Assembly: GCA_032433765.1 (NCBI GenBank)
Contig: JAVIAB010000156.1
Location: 85,295,015 to 85,359,014 of the forward strand
Origin: Megaustenia siamemsis
Taxonomy: Eukaryota > Mollusca > Gastropoda > Stylommatophora > Ariophantidae
DNA length: 64,000 nt
Reading direction: 5' to 3'
Of this stretch, positions 20,225 through 31,300 are shown piece by piece. A program made the translations under genes and the position numbers. A model generated the notes under the pieces. It searched no databases, was not told where the DNA came from, and saw only the letters and a program-made list of their open reading frames with translations. The number at the start of each line of letters is the position of its first letter. Within the stretch, counting starts at the first letter, position 1.

Positions 20225-21497
20225 ACAAGTGAGTACTATCTATATTGTTTATTACATACAAGGACTATATATGCATGTTAGCCAACCAATCAGAGACAGG
20301 AGAGATCAATGAGCTTCTATTTGCAGATAATCAGGCACTAATACATGGAAAAATAGAAAACCTACAAGAACACTTAAATAGACTCAACAGTACAGGCACA
20401 AAATACAACATGAAAATCATCATAGAAAAAATAGAAGTCATGAATATTGGAAAGAGAAACAGAATATCAACATAACTATAGAAAGCAGGCAACTAAAACA
20501 AGTAGAGGAATTTAAATACCTAGGAAGTCTAGTAACAAATTATAATTCATATACAGCAGAAATAGACTCAAGATGCAACAAAACTTGTAAAATTATTGAA
20601 CAGCTCTAACCGTTATTGTCCAACAAGGAAATCACTCTAGAGACAAAATGGGCACTCTACAATACAATCATCGCAAGAACAATAAGAAAAATAACTTCTA
20701 CTGAGATTAAATGTGTTAGATGAATGATAGGAAACAGCCAGAGATAAGATCAGAAATGAAGAACTGAGAAAAAAATGCTTTGAATAATCCCCACCATAAA
20801 ATATATAAAGAAACAAAGATAAAATGGTTTGGCGGTGTGATAAGGCAGAAAGATCAAAACACAACCCTAAGAGGCTTCAATAGATATTGTGAGAACACCA
20901 AACCAAAGGACCAGCGATGAAAAATAGTATTGACCAGATATTAGAAACAGGAAACATAGCAGCAGAGGCGAATGGAAGAACGAAAGACCACAAATGAGGA
21001 AGGAAAGAAGAAGACCAGCTTGGGTCATAAACAAACCAGTGCGTTTGACATATATATTTGTTAGAAACACTTTTTCTGTCAGTTTTATTAGATAATCCAC
21101 TCTCCAAAATTAAAACAAACTGCCGTCTTGGACAACCGGAAACGAAACAAAAATTCAATCTTCATCCCAACGTTGTGCTACCAATGCCAGTCCTGGACCC
21201 TAGATGCAAGAACAATAAGAAAAATAAACTCTACTGAGATGAAATATGTTAGACGAATGACAGGAAAACACAGCTTGAGAGATAAGATCAGAAATGAAGA
21301 ACTAAGAAAAAAGCTAGGAATAAACAGGAAGAAACAACAGATAAAATTATTTTACCATGTCACTAGGCAGACAGATCAAAACACAACACAATGAGCCTTC
21401 AATAAACGTTGCGAGAACACCAGACCTAAAGACACTATGAAAAAGATGATTGACAGAATCCCTCAAAGCTGAAAGTCAAATGAGGAAGGAAAAAAGA
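20225..21497 (+). mobile_element. LINE reverse transcriptase relic, partly duplicated
   Basis: Plus strand: LLFADNQALIHGKIENLQEH and NMKIIIEKIEVMNIGK (palm with FADN), then VEEFKYLGSLVTNYNSYTAE, then degraded thumb sequence. A second C-terminal copy at about 21130-21497 reads IPTLCYQCQSWTLDARTIRK, VRRMTGKHSLRDKIRNEELR and KKLGIN. The C-terminal segments 20676-21015 and 21209-21497 are direct repeats about 533 bp apart, the first far more decayed. The family differs from B and C. Confidence 0.65.
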
Positions 21498-21534
21498 AGT
21501 TCAACCTGTTGTTTTTATTATTTCTTCTGCTGTT

Positions 21535-21549
21535 CTTCTAATAAAAGTG
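21535..21549. repeat. Target-site duplication (left copy; right copy 22080-22094)
   Basis: CTTCTAATAAAAGTG is identical on both sides of the RNase H-bearing insertion. Copies 1 and 2 of the module have this word once, as an empty site. Confidence 0.95.
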
Positions 21550-22079
21550 ATTGAGTTATTTGTGGTTCATCATCATTGTACCCAGAATATGTCCATAGGT
21601 GCTCACATCTCCTCAGCATGTCCCGCAGTGTCCAGTGACTGATGACTCCAGTTCTGTGTTGGTTGATAATTCTTCTTATACGCCCACTAAGTTTCTCATT
21701 ACTGGCTGTGCCCATCTTAATTCCAATTGCTTTCATCCGAAGGAGTGCTGTGGACTCATGGTTGTCAAAGTCTTGTGCCCTTCTCACATCTCAGAGGACA
21801 TTCATGATGTCTTCCTGATCCATTGGTTGGCCATCTTCTATGTGCAGCTAGCCAGTCTGTCTGCTCTTTCATTTCCCTGTACTCCTCCATGTCCATTGAG
21901 GCAAATGTGACCTTACATATTTTTTTAACTTATGCAATGACTCGACCCATTGTACAAAGCTGGTCTTTACTTTTTGTATAATGCTCATAATGGTTTCTAT
22001 CTTGCTCATATCATGCTGAAGATGGCGGTCTGTTTTCACCGGCTCGTTGTCAAGGACTCATAATTTTTGTTATCTTGTG
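21550..22079 (-). mobile_element. LINE 3' fragment with RNase H motif, 15-bp target duplication
   Basis: A 530-bp insertion read on the minus strand. At 21846-21900 it encodes GHGGVQGNERADRLAS, the conserved end of the RNase H domain of I-type LINEs. A later frame reads MRRAQDFDNHES, LRDMLRRCEHLW and the end NDDEPQI. CTTCTAATAAAAGTG flanks it at 21535-21549 and 22080-22094. It is 5' truncated and inactive. It entered the intron of module copy 3 after the modules duplicated, since copies 1 and 2 lack it. Confidence 0.85.
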
Positions 22080-22163
22080 CTTCTAATAAAAGTGTCAATT
22101 TAAATAAAATGACATGTATTTCATAAGTTGTGTGACACTCTTAACTTTCACTTGCATTCTCAG

Positions 22164-22295
22164 CTGAAAAAATAACACAACGTCCAACCACACAACGTCC
22201 AACCACACAACGCCCAACCACACAACGTCCAACCACACAACGGAGGACAACAACTACAACAACTGCAAGAACAACCACTGTGAGAAGAAAACGAA
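22164..22295 (+). CDS. Threonine-rich mucin-like exon, copy 3
   Basis: 132 bp, acceptor CATTCTCAG and donor AA|GTAAGT, phase 1 at both ends. Encodes EKI, four TQRPT units, TQRRT and TTTTTARTTTVRRKR. It has two 15-bp units fewer than copy 1 and three fewer than copy 2, with the frame kept. The downstream donor-like sites at 22332 and 22359 stay in frame, although the third has changed from GAAG|GT to GACA|GT. The next exon lies beyond array A3 and outside the window or unseen. Confidence 0.65.
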
Positions 22296-22376
22296 GTAAG
22301 TGTCCTAGCAGTATTTCTGTGGTCAAAATTTGTAAGTTACACAAAGAAGTTCCTGACAGTAAAAGTCTTCTGTTAG

Positions 22377-25300
22377 ATGGTTTACTGCATAGCTGGTTTA
22401 CTGCCTAGATGGTTTACTGCCTAGATGGTTTACTGCCTAGATGGTTTACTGCATAGTTGGTTTACTGCATAGTTGGTTTACTGCATAGCTGGTTTACTGC
22501 CTAGATGGTTTACTGCCTAGATGGTTTACTGCATAGTTGGTTTACTGCATAGTTGGTTTACTGCATAGCTGGTTTACTGCCTAGATGGTTTACTGCCTAG
22601 ATGGTTTACTGCCTAGATGGTTTACTGCATAGTTGGTTTACTGCATAGTTGGTTTACTGCATAGTTGGTTTACTGCATAGCTGGTTTACTGCCTAGATGG
22701 TTTACTGCCTAGATGGTTTACTGCCTAGATGGTTTACAGCCTAGCTGGTTTACTGCATAGCTGGTTTACTGCATAGTTGGTTTACTACCTAGCTGGTTTA
22801 CTGCCTAGCTGGTTTACTGCCTAGATGGTTTACTGCCTAGATGGTTTACTGCCTAGCTGGTTTACTGCCTAGATGGTTTACTGCCTAGATGGTTTACTGC
22901 CTAGATGGTTTACTGCATAGCTGGTTTACTGCCTAGCTGGTTTACTGCCTAGTTGGTTTACTGCCTAGATGGTTTACTGCATAGCTGGTTTACTGCCTAG
23001 CTGGTTTACTGCCTAGATGGTTTACTGCATAGCTGGTTTACTGCCTAGCTGATTTACTGCCTAGCTGGTTTACTGCCTAGATGGTTTACTGCATAGTTGG
23101 TTTACTGCATAGTTGGTTTACTGCATAGCTGGTTTACTGCATAGCTGGTTTACTGCCTAGCTGGTTTACTGCCTAGCTGGTTTACTGCCTAGATGGTTTA
23201 CTGCATAGTTGGTTTACTGCATAGCTGGTTTACTGCATAGCTGGTTTACTGCCTAGATGGTTTACTGCCTAGCTGGTTTACTGCCTAGCTGGTTTACTGC
23301 CTAGATGGTTTACTGCCTAGCTGGTTTACTGCCTAGATGGTTTACTGCCTAGCTGGTTTACTGCCTAGCTGGTTTACTGCCTAGCTGGTTTACTGCCTAG
23401 ATGGTTTACTGCCTAGCTGGTTTACTGCCTAGCTGGTTTACTGCCTAGCTGGTTTACTGCATAGTTGGTTTACTGCCTAGCTGGTTTACTGCCTAGCTGG
23501 TTTACTGCATAGATGGTTTACTGCATAGTTGGTTTACTGCATAGCTGGTTTACTGCCTAGCTGGTTTACTGCCTAGCTGGTTTACTGCCTAGATGGTTTA
23601 CTGCCTAGATGGTTTACTGCTAGCTGGTTTACTGCCTAGCTGGTTTACTGCATAGCTGGTTTACTGCATAGCTGGTTTACTGCATAGCTGGTTTACTGCC
23701 TAGATGGTTTACTGCCTAGCTGGTTTACTGCCTAGATGGTTTACTGCCTAGATGGTTTACTGCCTAGCTGGTTTACTGCCTAGCTGGTTTACTGCATAGC
23801 TGGTTTACTGCCTAGCTGGTTTACTGCCTAGATGGTTTACTGCCTAGCTGGTTTACTGCCTAGATGGTTTACTGCCTAGCTGGTTTACTGCCTAGCTGGT
23901 TTACTGCCTAGCTGGTTTACTGCCTAGCTGGTTTACTGCCTAGTTGGTTTACTGCATAGATGGTTTACTGCATAGCTGGTTTACTGCATAGCTGGTTTAC
24001 TGCATAGCTGGTTTACTGCCTAGCTGGTTTACTGCCTAGATGGTTTACTGCATAGTTGGTTTACTGCATAGTTGGTTTACTGCATAGCTGGTTTACTGCA
24101 TAGCTGGTTTACTGCCTAGATGGTTACTGCCTAGCTGGTTTACTGCCTAGATGGTTTACTGCCTAGATGGTTTACTGCCTAGCTGGTTTACTGCCTAGCT
24201 GGTTTACTGCATAGCTGGTTTACTGCCTAGCTGGTTTACTGCCTAGATGGTTTACTGCCTAGCTGGTTTACTGCCTAGATGGTTTACTGCCTAGCTGGTT
24301 TACTGCCTAGCTGGTTTACTGCCTAGCTGGTTTACTGCCTAGCTGGTTTACTGCCTAGTGGTTTACTGCATAGTTGGTTTACTGCATAGCTGGTTTACTG
24401 CATAGCTGGTTTACTGCATAGCTGGTTTACTGCCTAGCTGGTTTACTGCCTAGATGGTTTACTGCATAGTTGGTTTACTGCATAGTTGGTTTACTGCATA
24501 GCTGGTTTACTGCATAGCTGGTTTACTGCCTAGCTGGTTTACTGCCTAGATGGTTTACTGCATAGTGGTGGTTTACTGCATAGCTGGTTTACTGCCTAGC
24601 TGGTTTACTGCCTAGCTGGTTTACTGCCTAGCTGGTTTACTGCATAGCTGGTTTACTGCCTAGCTGGTTTACTGCCTAGATGGTTTACTGCCTAGCTGGT
24701 TTACTGCATAGCTGGTTTACTGCCTAGCTGGTTTACTGCCTAGATGGTTTACTGCCTAGATGGTTTACTGCCTAGCTGGTTTACTGCCTAGATGGTTTAC
24801 TGCCTAGATGGTTTACTGCCTAGCTGGTTTACTGCCTAGCTGGTTTACTGCCTAGCTGGTTTACTGCCTAGCTGGTTTACTGCCTAGCTGGTTTACTGCC
24901 TAGATGGTTTACTGCCTAGATGGTTTACTGCCTAGCTGGTTTACTGCCTAGCTGGTTTACTGCCTAGCTGGTTTACTGCATAGCTGGTTTACTGCATAGC
25001 TGGTTTACTGCATAGCTGGTTTACTGCCTAGATGGTTTACTGCCTAGATGGTTTACTGCCTAGATGGTTTACTGCCTAGATGGTTTACTGCCTAGCTGGT
25101 TTACTGCATAGCTGGTTTACTGCCTAGCTGGTTTACTGCCTAGATGTTTACTGCCTAGCTGGTTTACTGCCTAGATGGTTTACTGCCTAGCTGGTTTACT
25201 GCCTAGCTGGTTTACTGCCTAGCTGGTTTACTGCATAGCTGGTTTACTGCCTAGCTGGTTTACTGCATAGCTGGTTTACTGCATAGCTGGTTTACTGCCT

Positions 25301-28300
25301 AGCTGGTTTACTGCTAGATGGTTTACTGCATAGTTGGTTTACTGCATAGTTGGTTTACTGCATAGTTGGTTTACTGCATAGCTGGTTTACTGCATAGCTG
25401 GTTTACTGCCTAGCTGGTTTACTGCCTAGATGGTTTACTGCATAGTTGTTTACTGCATAGTTGGTTTACTGCATAGTTGGTTTACTGCATAGTTGGTTAC
25501 TGCCTGCCTAGCTGGTTTACTGCATAGCTGGTTTACTGCCTAGCTGGTTTACTGCCTAGCTGGTTTACTGCCTAGATGGTTTACTGCCTAGATGGTTTAC
25601 TGCCTAGATGGTTTACTGCATAGCTGGTTTACTGCCTAGCTGGTTTACTGCCTAGCTGGTTTACTGCCTAGATGGTTTACTGCATAGCTGGTTTACTGCC
25701 TAGCTGGTTTACTGCCTAGATGGTTTACTGCCTAGCTGGTTTACTGCCTAGCTGATTTACTGCCTAGCTGGTTTACTGCCTAGATGGTTTACTGCCTAGA
25801 TGGTTTACTGCATAGTTGGTTTACTGCATAGTTGGTTTACTGCCTAGCTGGTTTACTGCATAGCTGGTTTACTGCCTAGATGGTTTACTGCCTAGCTGGT
25901 TTACTGCCTAGATGGTTTACTGCCTAGTTGGTTTACTGCATAGCTGGTTTACTGCATAGCTGGTTTACTGCCTAGATGGTTTACTGCCTAGCTGGTTTAC
26001 TGCCTAGCTGGTTTACTGCCTAGATGGTTTACTGCCTAGCTGGTTTACTGCCTAGATGGTTTACTGCCTAGCTGGTTTACTGCCTAGCTGGTTTACTGCC
26101 TAGCTGGTTTACTGCCTAGATGGTTTACTGCCTAGCTGGTTTACTGCCTAGCTGGTTTACTGCATAGCTGGTTTACTGCCTAGCTGGTTTACTGCCTAGA
26201 TGGTTTACTGCCTAGTGGTTTACTGCATAGTGGTTTACTGCATAGTTGGTTTACTGCCTAGCTGGTTTACTGCCTAGCTGGTTTACTGCCTAGCTGGTTT
26301 ACTGCCTAGATGGTTTACTGCCTAGTTGGTTTACTGCCTAGTTGGTTTACTGCATAGCTGGTTTACTGCCTAGTGGTTTACTGCCTAGCTGGTTTACTGC
26401 TAGCTGGTTTACTGCCTAGCTGGTTTACTGCCTAGCTGGTTTACTGCCTAGATGGTTTACTGCCTAGATGGTTTACTGCATAGCTGGTTTACTGCCTAGA
26501 TGGTTTACTGCCTAGATGGTTTACTGCCTAGCTGGTTTACTGCCTAGCTGGTTTACTGCCTAGATGGTTTACTGCCTAGCTGGTTTACTGCCTAGCTGGT
26601 TTACTGCCTAGATGGTTTACTGCCTAGCTGGTTTACTGCCTAGATGGTTTACTGCCTAGATGGTTTACTGCCTAGCTGGTTTACTGCCTAGATGGTTTAC
26701 TGCCTAGCTGGTTTACTGCATAGCTGGTTTACTGCCTAGCTGGTTTACTGCCTAGCTGGTTTACTGCATAGTTGGTTTACTGCCTAGCTGGTTTACTGCC
26801 TAGATGGTTTACTGCCTAGATGGTTTACTGCCTAGCTGGTTTACTGCCTAGCTGGTTTACTGCCTAGCTGGTTTACTGCCTAGATGGTTTACTGCCTAGA
26901 TGGTTTACTGCATAGCTGGTTTACTGCCTAGCTGGTTTACTGCCTAGATGGTTTACTGCCTAGATGGTTTACTGCATAGCTGGTTTACTGCCTAGCTGGT
27001 TTACTGCCTAGCTGGTTTACTGCATAGCTGGTTTACTGCATAGCTGGTTTACTGCCTAGCTGGTTTACTGCCTAGATGGTTTACTGCCTAGATGGTTTAC
27101 TGCCTAGATGGTTTACTGCCTAGATGGTTTACTGCCTAGCTGGTTTACTGCCTAGCTGGTTTACTGCCTAGCTGGTTTACTGCCTAGATGGTTTACTGCC
27201 TAGCTGGTTTACTGCCTAGATGGTTTACTGCCTAGCTGGTTTACTGCCTAGCTGGTTTACTGCCTAGCTGGTTTACTGCCTAGCTGGTTTACTGCCTAGC
27301 TGGTTTACTGCATAGCTGGTTTACTGCCTAGCTGGTTTACTGCCTAGCTGGTTTACTGCCTAGCTGGTTTACTGCCTAGATGGTTTACTGCCTAGTTGGT
27401 TTACTGCATAGTTGGTTTACTGCATAGTGGTTTACTGCCTAGCTGGTTTACTGCATAGCTGGTTTACTGCCTAGCTGGTTTACTGCCTAGATGGTTTACT
27501 GCCTAGCTGGTTTACTGCCTAGCTGGTTTACTGCATAGCTGGTTTACTGCCTAGTGGTTTACTGCCTAGCTGGTTTACTGCCTAGCTGGTTTACTGCCTA
27601 GCTGGTTTACTGCCTAGCTGGTTTACTGCCTAGATGGTTTACTGCCTAGATGGTTTTACTGCCTAGCTGGTTTACTGCCTAGCTGGTTTACTGCCTAGCT
27701 GGTTTACTGCCTAGCTGGTTTACTGCCTAGCTGGTTTACTGCCTAGCTGGTTTACTGCCTAGATGGTTTACTGCCTAGCTGGTTTACTGCCTAGCTGGTT
27801 TACTGCCTAGCTGGTTTACTGCCTAGATGGTTTACTGCCTAGATGGTTTACTGCATAGCTGGTTTACTGCATAGCTGGTTTACTGCATAGCTGGTTTACT
27901 GCATAGCTGGTTTACTGCCTAGATGGTTTACTGCCTAGCTGGTTTACTGCCTAGATGGTTTACTGCATAGCTGGTTTACTGCATAGCTGGTTTACTGCCT
28001 AGCTGGTTTACTGCCTAGATGGTTTACTGCCTAGCTGGTTTACTGCCTAGCTGGTTTACTGCCTAGATGGTTTACTGCCTAGCTGGTTTACTGCCTAGAT
28101 GGTTTACTGCCTAGCTGGTTTACTGCCTAGCTGGTTTACTGCCTAGCTGGTTTACTGCCTAGATGGTTTACTGCCTAGCTGGTTTACTGCCTAGCTGGTT
28201 TACTGCCTAGCTGGTTTACTGCCTAGCTGGTTTACTGCCTAGATGGTTTACTGCATAGCTGGTTTACTGCCTAGCTGGTTTACTGCCTAGCTGGTTTACT

Positions 28301-31300
28301 GCCTAGCTGGTTTACTGCCTAGCTGGTTTACTGCCTAGCTGGTTTACTGCCTAGATGGTTTACTGCCTAGTTGGTTTACTGCCTAGTGGTTTACTGCATA
28401 GCTGGTTTACTGCATAGTTGGTTTACTGCCTAGCTGGTTTACTGCATAGCTGGTTTACTGCCTAGCTGGTTTACTGCCTAGCTGGTTTACTGCCTAGATG
28501 GTTTACTGCCTAGATGGTTTACTGCATAGCTGGTTTACTGCCTAGATGGTTTACTGCCTAGATGGTTTACTGCCTAGCTGGTTTACTGCCTAGCTGGTTT
28601 ACTGCCTAGATGGTTTACTGCATAGCTGGTTTACTGCCTAGCTGGTTTACTGCCTAGATGGTTTACTGCCTAGCTGGTTTACTGCCTAGCTGGTTTACTG
28701 CCTAGATGGTTTACTGCATAGCTGGTTTACTGCCTAGATGGTTTACTGCCTAGCTGGTTTACTGCCTAGCTGGTTTACTGCCTAGCTGGTTTACTGCCTA
28801 GCTGGTTTACTGCATAGCTGGTTTACTGCCTAGCTGGTTTACTGCCTAGATGGTTTACTGCCTAGATGGTTTACTGCCTAGCTGGTTTACTGCCTAGCTG
28901 GTTTACTGCCTAGCTGGTTTACTGCCTAGATGGTTTACTGCCTAGATGGTTTACTGCATAGCTGGTTTACTGCCTAGCTGGTTTACTGCCTAGCTGGTTT
29001 ACTGCCTAGCTGGTTTACTGCCTAGCTGGTTTACTGCCTAGATGGTTTACTGCCTAGATGGTTTACTGCCTAGCTGGTTTACTGCCTAGCTGGTTTACTG
29101 CCTAGCTGGTTTACTGCCTAGCTGGTTTACTGCATAGCTGGTTTACTGCCTAGCTGGTTTACTGCCTAGCTGGTTTACTGCCTAGATGGTTTACTGCCTA
29201 GCTGGTTTACTGCCTAGATGGTTTACTGCCTAGATGGTTTACTGCCTAGCTGGTTTACTGCCTAGCTGGTTTACTGCCTAGCTGGTTTACTGCCTAGATG
29301 GTTTACTGCCTAGCTGGTTTACTGCCTAGATGGTTTACTGCCTAGCTGGTTTACTGCCTAGATGGTTTACTGCCTAGCTGGTTTACTGCCTAGCTGGTTT
29401 ACTGCCTAGCTGGTTTACTGCCTAGCTGGTTTACTGCCTAGCTGGTTTACTGCCTAGCTGGTTTACTGCCTAGCTGGTTTACTGCATAGCTGGTTTACTG
29501 CCTAGCTGGTTTACTGCCTAGATGGTTTACTGCCTAGTTGGTTTACTGCATAGCTGGTTTACTGCCTAGCTGGTTTACTGCCTAGCTGGTTTACTGCCTA
29601 GATGGTTTACTGCCTAGCTGGTTTACTGCCTAGCTGGTTTACTGCCTAGCTGGTTTACTGCCTAGCTGGTTTACTGCCTAGCTGGTTTACTGCCTAGCTG
29701 GTTTACTGCCTAGATGGTTTACTGCCTAGATGGTTTACTGCCTAGATGGTTTACTGCCTAGCTGGTTTACTGCCTAGCTGGTTTACTGCCTAGCTGGTTT
29801 ACTGCCTAGCTGGTTTACTGCCTAGCTGGTTTACTGCCTAGCTGGTTTACTGCCTAGCTGGTTTACTGCCTAGCTGGTTTACTGCCTAGCTGGTTTACTG
29901 CCTAGATGGTTTACTGCCTAGCTGGTTTACTGCCTAGCTGGTTTACTGCCTAGCTGGTTTACTGCCTAGCTGGTTTACTGCCTAGCTGGTTTACTGCCTA
30001 GCTGGTTTACTGCCTAGCTGGTTTACTGCCTAGCTGGTTTACTGCCTAGCTGGTTTACTGCCTAGATGGTTTACTGCCTAGATGGTTTACTGCCTAGCTG
30101 GTTTACTGCCTAGCTGGTTTACTGCCTAGCTGGTTTACTGCCTAGATGGTTTACTGCCTAGCTGGTTTACTGCCTAGATGGTTTACTGCCTAGCTGGTTT
30201 ACTGCCTAGCTGGTTTACTGCCTAGCTGGTTTACTGCCTAGCTGGTTTACTGCCTAGATGGTTTACTGCCTAGTGGTTTACTGCCTAGCTGGTTTACTGC
30301 CTAGCTGGTTTACTGCCTAGCTGGTTTACTGCCTAGCTGGTTTACTGCCTAGCTGGTTTACTGCCTAGCTGGTTTACTGCCTAGCTGGTTTACTGCCTAG
30401 CTGGTTTACTGCCTAGCTGGTTTACTGCATAGCTGGTTTACTGCCTAGCTGGTTTACTGCCTAGATGGTTTACTGCCTAGATGGTTTACTGCCTAGCTGG
30501 TTTACTGCCTAGCTGGTTTACTGCCTAGATGGTTTACTGCCTAGCTGGTTTACTGCCTAGCTGGTTTACTGCCTAGATGGTTTACTGCCTAGCTGGTTTA
30601 CTGCCTAGATGGTTTACTGCCTAGATGGTTTACTGCCTAGCTGGTTTACTGCCTAGCTGGTTTACTGCCTAGATGGTTTACTGCCTAGCTGGTTTACTGC
30701 CTAGATGGTTTACTGCCTAGATGGTTTACTGCCTAGCTGGTTTACTGCCTAGCTGGTTTACTGCCTAGCTGGTTTACTGCCTAGATGGTTTACTGCCTAG
30801 ATGGTTTACTGCCTAGCTGGTTTACTGCCTAGCTGGTTTACTGCCTAGATGGTTTACTGCCTAGCTGGTTTACTGCCTAGCTGGTTTACTGCCTAGCTGG
30901 TTTACTGCCTAGATGGTTTACTGCCTAGATGGTTTACTGCCTAGCTGGTTTACTGCCTAGCTGGTTTACTGCCTAGATGGTTTACTGCCTAGCTGGTTTA
31001 CTGCCTAGCTGGTTTACTGCCTAGCTGGTTTACTGCCTAGATGGTTTACTGCCTAGATGGTTTACTGCCTAGATGGTTTACTGCCTAGCTGGTTTACTGC
31101 CTAGATGGTTTACTGCCTAGCTGGTTTACTGCCTAGATGGTTTACTGCCTAGATGGTTTACTGCCTAGATGGTTTACTGCCTAGCTGGTTTACTGCCTAG
31201 ATGGTTTACTGCCTAGCTGGTTTACTGCCTAGCTGGTTTACTGCCTAGCTGGTTTACTGCCTAGATGGTTTACTGCATAGCTGGTTTACTGCCTAGCTGG

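Larger units (their letters stand above)
21500..22376 (+). repeat. Exon-array module, copy 3 (interrupted)
   Basis: The module starts at TTCAACCTGTTG (about 21500), is broken after AATAAAAGTG at 21549 by a retrotransposon insertion, and resumes at 22080. Excluding the insert and one target copy it matches copies 1 and 2 up to the array start at 22377. Confidence 0.85.
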
